Source: Heterotrichella gracilis (Eukaryota > Sar > Xanthophyceae > Tribonematales > Xanthonemataceae). From it: a stretch of DNA of 64,000 nt. The DNA lies in assembly GCA_032358255.1 (NCBI GenBank), contig JAULBX010031371.1, positions 62,001 to 126,000 on the forward strand, given 5' to 3'. This document shows positions 44,300-55,500 of the stretch, piece after piece. Position 1 is the first letter of the stretch. Each line of letters begins with the position of its first letter. The notes beneath the pieces are model-generated. The model did no database searches and was not told the origin of the DNA. It saw only the letters and a list, made by a program, of their open reading frames with translations. Made by a program: the position numbers and the translations under genes.

Positions 44300-45625
44300 G
44301 CAGTTGCTGTCAAGTCAGTGACCATATCCATATATTTTCTGGTGCACTGTCACAAAATCTCAGGACTGTGCACTGCGCTGCTATTTATGTCAATTTTGTG
44401 TTGCTCGCATAATTATTATATTTTTTTCTTTGATCGTGTTGTACTGCACTAAGGCTTGAAATTTATCCCGTCAAGATGTAGCAACACGGTACCTGCAAAG
44501 TGACTGAACAGATATCTATTATAATTTTTGGAGGCCTTGGCCTTTTGAGTGCCAGCATGGCATCGCTTAGTGTGCGTTGGTTCCCTACATTCCTTCCTGG
44601 TGTATAGTTCTTCTATACATGGATTCCAATGTCTACACATGTCTTGAATTGTATTTCAGCAGTGGGTTGTAAGAAAAATAGAAGTTCTTTCTTAAGAGTA
44701 CAGCTCATATCCTTTCCATAGAACAGTTCCCTGACTGACTTTGCAAGAAACCTGCGTTGTTGTCGTGCCTCTCAATTTGCGCCTCTGGCATTTGTTGTCG
44801 TTTTTCACTTCTGAATGGTGAAGCACACCGTACGCCATGACATTGGCTCCCACAACATGCCTGCATCAGGGAACTGTCGGAGCACCCAGCAGAGCCCCAC
44901 GCAATCAATGTGTTCTGTGGTGGTGCTGACAAATGCAATATGCCTACGATTTTGAGTCAACACTGCGCATGCGCTGCCGCTTAATGCTTGTATGGGCTGT
45001 CAAGCTTGTATAGGCTGTCAAGTAAGGGTTAAGCGCACTGCAGGTTGTGGTTAAGTAACATGCTTCACATCCTGTGTACGATACCTACACTACAACTGAC
45101 GGGGTTCCCTCTGCTTGTCCCTTTCTTTAGGGTTTACCTGACCAATGTCAGGGGCGGAAGTGAGCGAGGGGAACAGGACGCATCTAACGAAGCTAAGTTT
45201 TCGCCATCATTTTCCTTACTTTACTCATTCAAGTGCTCCAACCGATGTTTATAAGCAAGCATTGACCATCAGGCCATTCAATAATGAAATACATCAAACG
45301 CCACTGCATTAGTTTTCATTTTTCATAAAATAAATATAATAACGTCATCTCCAGATGCATGCATGCATTTCTAAACGCAGGGGCAGCTTCCGCGCATACG
45401 ACGAAGGGTAGCTGCTACTCAACCCGTCAGGCAGCACAGTGACGTGTTTGGACTCCCTGCAGCCGAACTCAGCTGTACACCCCGTTACCCACACATGGTG
45501 GACATATGCAGTGTCTGACATGCAGGTGCAACTGTGGGCCTAGTAGCAAGCCAGGGCTTTTGTACTCATATGTTTTTGCGGTTTAGGTGTCGCACCTCCT
45601 TGCTTGTCGCCTTTTGGCGCCTGCA
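44300..45625. other. Spacer between the two mTERF genes
   Basis: 1326 bp, fairly AT-rich, and no gene seen. The right end (about 45355 on) is homologous to the 5' flank of the first mTERF copy. Confidence 0.5.
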
Positions 45626-47212
45626 ATGCCTGCCACAGCAGGCCCAGCCTTGACCAGCTTGCCAGGGCAAGGGGCCAGTATGGTGCATGCCACGGCACCG
45701 GTGCGCGCCCACCACAAAGGACAAGCACTAGTGCCCACTCCCTTCAGACACAGCCCACACCTGCCCAAACAGCCAACACAAGCAAGAGGGGGCTTCTTTG
45801 CAAAGTACTGCACCTTGGTTGCAGCAAGGTGCATCCTCAGAAGTATGTGTCTGCATTACCTGCGGCAGACAGTTAATGAGCACTGTGCATAGCACGTTGT
45901 GTAGACTGGTCCTTTCTGTCCCAGGGATGACTTGCAGCGGAGACTGGGTCGTAATGCCCAACTGCTGGGATGCTCTGTGGCTGATGACGTGGGCACCGGC
46001 AACATACCGCCAGACGGGGAGCCACAAGGGAGCACACCACAACAGCAAAGCACACCCTCAGAACACGCAAAGAGGATGTCAGACAGGGCAATAAGGAGGG
46101 AAGGGCTCGATCAAGTGGAGCAGCTGCTTGTGCGGGAGCTAGGCATGACAGCAGCTGAAGCCCAGAAGGCCCGCAAGAGTCTGGATGCAACCTATGGCGC
46201 AATGAAAGCCAAGGGCTATCTCCCAACCACGATAAATCTGCAGGAGAACGCTCGAACTGTGCTGCAGTGGATGTTGGATGAGTATTCAAATGGGGAGGTG
46301 GTCGCGTGGGTGAAAAAGCAGCCCTCGGTGCTTGTGCGCACGCCGCAGCAGCTTGCGCGGGTGATAGCAGCGCTAATCAGAGTGGGGATGGAACGTGAGC
46401 AGATCAACCGCATACTGCTGTGTGACCCAACAGTTGCCACCAAAGGCGCAGAGGTGGAAGAGATCATGGCAATTTTGCAGCAGGCTGGCTTCAGTGACAA
46501 GGGCATCGCCCTCTCCTTCCAGAGCTTCCCCCTCCTGGCCCGGTGCCCGTCACCCAAGGTGCAGCGCGTGGTCGACTGGCTGCGCAAGGACATGGGGATG
46601 AGCGTGCAGGATGTGGAGCAGGCGTTTGGCAACCAGGGCGCCAGGCTTTGCTCGTCTTCCCTGGAGATCCTGCAGCCCAGCATGGCATCGTTCTACGAGC
46701 GGTTTCCAGTGCCCCACACAATGCTCATCGACATCATGCGCCACCGCCCGCAAGTGTTCTTCACCCGCAAGGAGACCCTGTACCCCAAGCTGGATGCGTT
46801 CACGCAGTGGAAGTGGAGCCCGGAGCAGGTTGTGCAGCTCGTGTGCTCTTCCTCGGCCTCGAGGGGTGCCCTGAGCTTCCTGCACGACACCGCTGGCCTG
46901 GTGCCCTCCCAGGTCGTCACCAACATCACTCCCCTGCTTGACCACCACCTGCCCCGCATGAAGGCGCGCTACCATCTGGTTTCAGACCAGGGCCTGGAGG
47001 ACAAGTTCACCACCAGGCAGAGCGCAATGTCCGCCGATGCACTTGGCTCTGCGTTCCGCATGAGCAAGATCCAGGTGTTTCGCATCAACGATGATGCGTT
47101 CATCAAGCGTGCGGGCATTGAGCCGCAGCTGTACCAGGAGTACCTTGACCGCTTTGGTGCAGTGAAGGCAGCAGCAAGGAGCTTGGGTGCAGTGAAGGCA
47201 GCTGAGCAGTAG
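45626..47212 (+). CDS. mTERF-domain organellar protein, second tandem copy, about 496 aa, 2 exons
   Basis: Paralogue of the gene at 42542-44299. Exons: 45626-45828 and 45925-47212. Exon 1 encodes MPATAGPALTSLPGQGASMV and KGQALVPTPFRHSPHLPKQP, a basic targeting-like leader. The donor is a canonical AAG|GTGCAT, and the join restores Arg. The long exon holds the mTERF repeats, such as QLARVIAALIRVGMEREQIN, EEIMAILQQAGFSDKGIALS and MLIDIMRHRPQVFFT. An internal 11-13 codon block present in the first copy is missing here, near the segment reading LVCSSSASRGALSFL. The tail ends in a short repeated GAVKAA motif (FGAVKAAARSLGAVKAAEQ). Confidence 0.87.
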
Positions 47213-47740
47213 CTGGGGTGTTTTATGGCTCAGTCATGATGTTGGTAGCTTTTCATGTCACTGCCACATGGGGTGTTAATTGCTGTGTACTTGTTTGCTG
47301 CTAATTATATTCAACTCAGTTAATACTATTTTTTCTATACCTGTAACCTAGAGCTGGGCATCAGATTTTTTCAAAAATGTTGATGCCAGTAATTTTGGAC
47401 CAATTGTACAAATATCAACATCCAATGGTAATGGCAAATTGCCATTGAATAATTGTGGAGGCCTGGGCCAGACCCTGGGGCGGGGAGGATTAGGTTGAAG
47501 CACATTTAAATTTCCTCGCGGTTTTACAGCTGTAAAGCACTGGCTGCAGCAAGATTGCTGTTGCAAGAGCACCATCCTCACAGGCTAAGATGGTGCTTAG
47601 GGTTAAGGGTGTATCCCTGCTGCTGCAAATGTAGGTGCATGCCAGCAGGTTGCTCAATAGTCCTACAAATAGTCCAGCAAATGCACGTGGCTCTGAAACG
47701 TACCCAAGCAGGAGCAATTGCTGCAATACCCTAGGCTAGG
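47213..47740. other. Spacer, no gene recognised
   Basis: 3' flank of the second mTERF gene. AT-rich at 47290-47460. No RNA gene or element seen. Confidence 0.5.
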
Positions 47741-47754
47741 TTCCACGACTAAAC

Positions 47755-48292
47755 CCTATCGCCTGGCCTGGTGCACTGCCTGTTCCCTATGTATTCAAAA
47801 TTCTGGCTTAGGATGGGCAGCCCGCCCAACCACTTTAGCCTGGCGCGCTGTCCGCTTCTCCGGTGCCCAATCAGTCCCACCCAATGTCCCACCAGTCCCA
47901 TATGCTGCACAATGCTCAAAACCCTAGAGTAGGATGTGCAGCCTAACCCTGCCCCCTAGGCTCACGCGCTGCTCGTTCCCGCATCCGCCCCGCTGGCTCC
48001 AGCTTGGGCAGTGCTGAAAACCCTAGGCAAGGTCCGCAGCAAAACCCTAACGCCTAGCCTACCGTATTGTCCGCTCCCTCCTCTGCCCCGCCAATCTTAC
48101 ACTGTGCAGTGCTCAAAATTGTGGCATTGAATACCCCATTGCCTAGCCCGGCGCGCTGCACCCTTCCTCCTCTGCCCCGCCAGCCATCTTGCGCGCAAGA
48201 GCTCAAAACCCTTGGGTAGCATTCATTGTAGAACATGGAATGTCCTATTGCCTAGCCTGGCGCGCTGCCCGCTCCCTCCTCTGCCCCGCCAG
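47755..48292 (-). repeat. Decaying tandem array of the last DnaJ exon
   Basis: The end of the terminal exon (plus strand 48246-48290, CCTAGCCTGGCGCGCTGCCC onward to CTCTGCCCCGCCAG) is followed 3' of the gene by diverged copies at about 48130-48175, 48045-48090, 47955-47995, 47840-47880 and 47760-47800. Units are spaced 85-115 bp and several end with CTCAAAACCCTAG. Divergence grows with distance from the gene. Confidence 0.85.
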
Positions 48293-51200
48293 CCCCATCA
48301 CCTGTAGCTCCTCCAATAGGAGGCGCTCACATGCCGCCACGCGACGAGGGAGGGACACCTGCCAACGGGGGAAAAAGCAGTAGGTGCGTGCGCGTAGCAG
48401 GAGGGATGTGCCATAGGGTTAAGGGTTTGGTGTTATAACCGGCCATGCTCTAGGATACTGCTGTGGCCAGGTATCAAAACCCCATGGGCGTGGTTTCCAT
48501 TCCAGGTTCTGCTTTGGTCATGGATAAAGCCCCAGCAGGGGAAAGGGTTCAAGCTTAGCCTAAGACTTTTGCTGTAGCCACACATCAAACCCCCAGAAGA
48601 GGTTCATCTGTATCCAGGGTTTCCCATACCTGTACCACAAAGTGGTGCGCTCCCCTCTCTTGCTCCCCTCCCCCCAGTAATTGCACCCCTTGCGCAGCCA
48701 GGGTGAGCACAGCTCCATGCTGTGTACCTGGGGAGGGAATCGCCAAGGGGTTTTACTAGGTCTCTCGATACAGCAGGGGTCTCCAGGATAGTTTGGCAAA
48801 TCCTGCACCCTGTTTACATGCCAGGCTACCAGCCTCAACAGCTGGCATCGTTTCAATTTGCCCAGCTCATTTGTGTATAGAAAATGTTCATTCGCACTCT
48901 AGCTACTCCATTTACTCAGCCATCGGGACATGTGTTCAAGCGTCACAGCCAAACTTTGATCAACTCCACCCCTTGCCCATGCTTTTGCAATTCAAAGACT
49001 TTGATCGCCCATTGACAGGATCGCTATGGCAAGAATTTCCTCAATATCATGGGAAAACGCTCACCTGCAGGAATGGCCAGTACCCTTATCCCATGTATCG
49101 TTTCTACCTGCGTCGCCCCCCCCAGAATTGCATCGATATAGGTGACAGAGAGGGTGGAGTACAGGTCTGCTCCCTGGCGCCGCACACCGTCCAACCGCTG
49201 AACCTGCAGGGGTGGGTAGGGTTTGCGGTAGGGTTTTGTGGCAAGTGCGGTGCAGCAGTGAAGGGGCCTCCCTCCCTGAGGAGGATCAACTGGAACCACT
49301 ACGAATAGTTGATCCTCCTCCACTGCATGATAAGCAACGCAGGGAAGTGAGGTCTTTGGGTCCTTCTCGCGAGGAAAAACGAAAGGGGTCGAAATGATTC
49401 CAATCCAGCCTTTTTCGCCTACCTCAAATTTCACGTACAGGTCCCCTGGCGGCCCGCCCAGCGTGCCTCCCTCCCCTTGCCCCTTCACTCGGATTACGCT
49501 CCTGGAATCAACGCCTGCATGCGCAAGAATGCAAAGAATAGCTTAAGAAAAAGGTTACATACACATTAAGTCTTGCAGGAGACCTTTCAAATGCCACCCA
49601 AGACCTTGCTTGACATAATGTGGGTGTATTGTATACGGGAATGTACAGGAATATGGAGAGCAGTCAAAAGGGAGCCAAATCGGGTGCATGACATGGTAAG
49701 CAGCACGGAACATATTTTGTGCCACGGAAAGTGCGCCGCACCTGCCGGAATGTCCACCTTCACTCCCCTCCTCACCCGCGTGCGCCCAGCCCCCTGGCAG
49801 CGGGGGCAGAACTCCTCTATCTGCACACCCTTGCCGCCGCACTCGGGGCATGCACCCAGGCTGGTGGCCCTGCCTGGATATGTGGATGGGGGTTGGTCAG
49901 GCTTAGGGTTGCAAGCATGTGGCTGGGATTGATCAGAACCTATTTTCAACATGTGCTCAGGGTATGACATTACATTACATGCTTGCCCCAGGAGGGGTGT
50001 ATCCACTAACAGTAGCCAAACGCCAGGAATGAATCACGCATACATCTCTTAAAATGGGGTTGCAACTATGCAGCAGTGCATGGGGTGTCCCATGCTGGAG
50101 GCCACCAGTGGATGCAGTGGATTTGCTGCAGGGCTTAGATCCCATGCTTAGGGTGTCAGGGCGTCAAGTTGTTTGGGTGGAGGTGGACAATCTTGCATGC
50201 GCGTGGCCTGTTCCCCTCCAGGGGACGCACCAATGCTCGTCTCCTCCATTCGCAGCACCTCCCCGCTCCCTCGGCATATTATACAAACCCTGGGTCTGCG
50301 TAGAACAAGTGCATGGTTAGTCAACTCTGCGGCATGAACAGTCACAGGCACCTGTTGCATAGTGAGGATGTCATTGGCTGCCAATAAGGTACCCAAAAGC
50401 AAGAGTGTTGCTGCAAACTGCGTGCCTGAGCAATGCTGTGGTGTATATCAACGTCAGCTGGGAAAATAATCTTCCAAATAGCACTGCATTGTAAGCTTGT
50501 GTTGACATATCCTTGCTGCGTTACATCACCCATTTCCCACCATGCCCAATACTAACAGCATGATAATATTAGTACAGAAAGCAATTATTGTTGATTACAT
50601 TAATAAATTTACTTTGAAACCCTATGCACCCCCACCATGTGGAAACCCACAGCCCCCCCTGACTACTAAATCCCCAAAGCCAACCCCTCCCTGGCGTCCC
50701 CAACCCTACCCTAGGGTTCCACACCCACCTGCACCCCTCCGCAGCCCCCACCCCCCCACAATCAGGGCAGCTCCCAGCCACCTCCACCCACACCACCCGC
50801 CCCGGGACCCCAAAAGCGGCCTCCTTAAAATCCAGCGGCAGCACCACTTTCACATCGGCCCCCCTTGCCCCCTGCAGGACCTCCCCTGCGCCCCCCTTGC
50901 GGTAGTATTTCGAGTATCGCTCCCCCAACCCCGCCAACCCCAGGTTGTCGTACAGCTGGCGCAATTTGGTGTCGCACAGGATCTCGTAGGCGTCCAGGAT
51001 GACCTGGACATATGTACAGGTGGCAGGTGGGGGCATGGGCATCCAATTGCAGTTGTGCGCCTTTGCAAGGGTGGTGGGTGGAGATCATGCGCGGAGGTCT
51101 ATCCCTTGGCGGAAAGTGGGGGTTGCAACACACTGTGAAAATTCAAAAGGATTGTGCTTTATTGTAAAGGAATGAACACCTTGTCAGGGTTCCGAGAGCT

Positions 51201-51625
51201 AATGGCCATGGTGGGCAAACCAGGGCTACCGAGTAGGCACCCACTCAGGCTCAAGTATGTGTCATTGGTTGTGAAATTCACATAGCAACGAATAGCGGAA
51301 GAGGGTCCAACCTGCAGTGTGTCTCAACTCAGGTTAGATACAATGCATGCATGCATCAGCCCACCTGGAACTTGGCTTTTGCCTCCTCGAGAGGGTTCAC
51401 GTCCGGATGGTATACCCTAGCCAGTTGCCGGTACGCGTGCTTGATCTCTGCCTTGGTCGCATCCTTAGCCACCTTCAAAACCTCGTACAGGTCAAGTGCA
51501 GCTCGCAACCTGCCATGCCGTGTGGTGGTGGATGTGTGTGCATGGCACCTCTTGCGCTGGACTGTGAGCCCTAACAAGGGTCTGGGTGGCGAGGTAAACG
51601 GTTGGAATAACGGTATCGTCCTCAT
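48245..51625 (-). CDS. Organellar type-I DnaJ (Hsp40) co-chaperone, about 391 aa, 8 exons
   Basis: Stimulates Hsp70 ATPase and binds unfolded clients. Minus-strand exons: 51625-51365, 51003-50729, 50295-50231, 49873-49742, 49514-49423, 49203-49065, 48727-48630, 48358-48245. Residues 1-41 are basic and hydroxylated (transit peptide, plastid or mitochondrion). The J domain is [20 protein letters not shown] with the HPD motif in VYHPDVNP. The zinc-finger region has all four CxxCxGxG units: [32 protein letters not shown]. The C-terminal substrate domains follow ([52 protein letters not shown]). The Gly/Phe linker is short. The last exon is the parent of a 3' tandem array. Confidence 0.92.
49278..49320. 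repeat. 14-bp inverted repeat in a DnaJ intron
   Basis: GAGGAGGATCAACT at 49278-49291 and its exact complement at 49307-49320, with a 15-nt loop. It lies in the intron between exons 5 and 6 and would form a strong RNA hairpin on either strand. Confidence 0.85.
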
Positions 51626-52531
51626 GGCGACTGGATAACGTTCCCATGGCGTGTGGTGGCCCTACATCGTACCAACGCGTTGTAACGAATATAGCCCATC
51701 AACATCGCACAGCATGTGCACCCACGTGTGTTTGGCAGCTGTCTTGCTTGGTACGATTAAGGGTAAGTGCCATGCAGGACCGTTTGATCAGATATACATA
51801 TCCACCCGCTCCCTAGTAGTGCACACCTTTGCATGCGTCATGTGGGCCGTAGGCCACCCAGGGTTTTCATTAGGGTTCGACGGGGTCGATAGCCCAGTGG
51901 GTGCGCAAACCACTTGCACCATATCAGTGAACGCACTCTCCTTCCACCCTGGTCCCAATTTGCAAATTTAACTCGTTAATGCTTCCGAAGTTGCGCGCGC
52001 CTGCGACAAAAAGGCTGCTTTTGTTGCGTGCATGCATGCCCACCTTTCCAGCACTGCCACTAGGCCAACACACCACGGTAGCCTCTAGCGCTGTAGCTAC
52101 AGATAATTCTAACTTCTTCACTGACTGGTCTAGTACCTCGAGGAGCTGTCGCTGGTATCACCTGGCAGCAGGTAAGGTTGCGCACAAGTAGTTGTATGCA
52201 TGCATGTGGTCTGGGCCTTATTTTTATGAGTTGGAGGTACTGGCAGCCTTGGAAACCGTGTAAACATCCCAATATTCCATACGGTGTGAAAACAGAATCC
52301 TTGGCAAGCCTAGCGCACCGACCCTCCCCCCATTTCTTGGTCAACTACGGCACATAGCTTCAAGGCACTCAATGCCATGTGTCATCTCTATGCAACGCAG
52401 TGCCTCACCTTAACGGATGCTTGTTTAACAGGATTTGGACCACTGTGTTCCCTGACAACGCTGCAACATCCTCGTGTAGCTCACCCATACAGGATTCTCT
52501 AGGGTTTCGCCAAAAACCCTCGAAACCCCAG
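51626..52531. promoter_or_regulatory. Divergent promoter region, DnaJ / MATE
   Basis: 906 bp between start codons. Contains TGCATGCATG tracts at about 52027 and 52196. No other gene is recognised. Confidence 0.4.
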
Positions 52532-55500
52532 ATGGAGCCCACCTTCGCCATCGCACCCACGCCCCACCTCCCCTCCTCCCCACGCACGCCCACGCTCTAT
52601 CCAAACAAGGAGAAGGAACTTTCCGATGGCTACCAAACCGACGGGGGTGTCCCAACAGACGAGCTCCTGCAGGAGGTGCGGTGGCCCATTTTTGTGTTCT
52701 TTCCCCCTGGGGGTATTTGGGTGGCTTTTTCTGTATTTCCATGCTGTTGCATGCGGGCATCGTGCGGCCCTCGCATTCTTCCTAAGGATCGGAAAGGGAT
52801 CTGCCCTGGACTGGCCATGGTTTTTTCAGCATCCGGATATTCCACCACCATGCTAGGATGACAACAGCCTGTGTAACGAGTATGGTGAAGTGTGTTCTGG
52901 GTACAATAACTTGGTATTTCTCTCATGTGTGTAGGTGCGGCGGCTGTGGCAGCTTGCATGGCCCCTGGCGCTGGAGAGTGTGCTCAGCTTTGGAACGACA
53001 CTGGTAAGGCCGAGGGTTTCCCATGATGATGGGGACGGGGTGCAATGCGAGGTCTGGCTGAATAGATTCAATGTTTCCCATGACCCTAAACACCCTATCC
53101 CCATGGGATGGGTCAGGTGATTACGCCATGCCATGGCACCAACACCACATGGGCCCCCATGCCAGGGCTCCCTCATGTGATCATGTCTTCAGCGATCACA
53201 CCATGCGATCGCGCCCTCAGCGATCACACCATGCGATCATGCCCTCAGCGAAAACACCATGTGATCTTTTCCTCAGCAATCACACCATGTCATGACATGC
53301 AGTTGCCACCTCCCTGCAGGTGCTGATGGGCTTTGTTGGACACCTGGGCACTTTTGATCAGGCTGCGTTCACCCTAGGCACCGTCATCATGAATGTCACA
53401 GGTGGGAAAAACCTACAGCAACCCTAGGCACTTGTGCGCTTGACTGATGCACCAGAGGGACCCTTCACCAAACGATATGCATGAGTGTATAGCTCTTGTC
53501 TCAACCCTAGACGTGGGCTCTAAACCCATGTCTCAATTTCTGCGCATGGCGGCAAACCCATAAAAAGTCGAGCCACCTACTTTACAAGCACCTATGCACG
53601 ATGTCTTCTAAATTGATGTCTTTGAAGTCCATGGCTTTATCCATGGATTTGTTCAAAGTTTTTTGCAGCCCAGACCCTATTCGCCCGGTTCTCGCCACCG
53701 CACAGCCCTAAGTGATTGGTCATGGGAAACTCTAACTCAAACTCCTCCCGTGCAGGCCTGACCTGAGGCCTTCGCGCCAAATCCTAACCAAAACCCTCAC
53801 CCAAGACCCTACCATGCAGGCATGGCCATTGTGTTTGGCATGGCCACCGCCATCGAAACCCTAGGAGGGCAGGCATACGGTGCAGGCAGGTACGAGCTGG
53901 TGGGACTTACCCTACAGCGGGGTCTGCTCATCACCTCCCTTGCCGCCATTCCGAGCTCAATACTGTGGAGTCAAGCGGGGAGGTTGCTGGTGGCAATGGG
54001 GCAGGATGCGGCGGTGGCTGCAGCGGCGCAGCACTATGTGCGGTTGAGCATCCCGGTGCTGTTTCTGGTGGCGGCAAATTGCTGCTTTCAGTACTTTTTG
54101 GCGTGCCAAGGTGAGCGAGTTAGGGTGCAGGGTTTTGGTTTAGGGTTCAGTGGTGGGCACTGCGTGCGGCTCAGCATCTCGGTACTTTTCCTGGTTGCAG
54201 CAAACTGCCGCGTTATGTACTTTCCTGGCGTGCCAAGGTGGGTGAGTGTTGGGTGTAGGGTTTCGGGTCTAGGGTATAGGGTTGGGCACTATGTGCGGTT
54301 GAGCATTCCTGTGCTGCTTCTGGTTGCGGCAAATTGCTGCTTCCAGTACTTTCTAGCGTGCCAAGGTGGGCAGGATGTGGGTACAATGTGCGCACTTTAT
54401 CCCTTTCAGCTTTTTGTCCATCTCCCCCTGCACTGGTTGGTATCCACTTGCCACATCCGCCACATGTGTCATTTGCCCAGACCCTGTACTGTATTGCCCA
54501 ATTGTTCATTTGAGTTCTCTCAGACCAACCTCCCCACGCACTCTTTGCTTCCCTCCGCAGGACTCTGCCTCTCCAAACCCTCTCTAATTACATCCCCTCT
54601 TTTATTGATCCGCAGGATCTGTCCTCCCCACGTTGCTGGTGTCGGCGGTGCAATGCATATTTTGCCCTTTGCTGTCATGGCTGCTGATCGTGAGGCTTGA
54701 GTGGGGATTGCCTGGGGCTGCATGGGCAGGGGTGGCGCAGGCGGGGATTGGGACCCTGGCGTGGATGGCCATAATTTTGGTCAAGGTGTGGCAATTTCTT
54801 GGATGGACACAGTGTGATTGCATGTGATGGATGGATAATTCAGTGGGGACGAATGGGACTGAGTTTAACTTGGATTGTGTGGGACTATATGTGATGGTCA
54901 GGTGGGATTTGTAGCGATTAGGATTGGGATTGGGATTGGGATCGGGATTGGGATTGGGATTCGGATTGGGATTGGAAGCACTTGATCAATGTCTAGCCAT
55001 GGTCTTCACTGGGCGCTGGAACCTTGTCCATCCATCAACCACCCGCCACTCTACCCCCCGTCCCACCACCACCCACCCCTCACAGGAGCACCGCGCACCC
55101 GCCCACCTCCGCACCCTCCACCCCCCCACCGCCGCCACCCTCCGCTCCTGGGGCACCTACCTGTCCATCGCCCTGCCCGCCACAGCCCAGCTCAGCCTGG
55201 AGTGGTGGGTGCACGAGGCTACCATCCTGCTGGCGGGGTGGCTGCCGGTCCCTGGGGCCAAGGTGGCGGCCATGGGGATTTGCTACGACGTGTCGTTCCT
55301 GGGATGGATGGTGGCCTACAGCATTTCCCAGGTGAGGCAAGCACTTTAAAATACGGTAACCCACTTTTCATACCTACTTTCAACACTCTGTTCTATGAAA
55401 CTCAAAATTTATGTACAATTTCACACCCTTACCAGCCCAAACCCCGTGTTCGGACCCCACCCTCTTCCAGACTATTTATTCCATGCGTGTGTGTGCTGCC

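Noticed and set aside
53190-53300. 28-bp direct repeats considered as a CRISPR array
   Set aside because: Units abut with no spacers; this is an intronic minisatellite.
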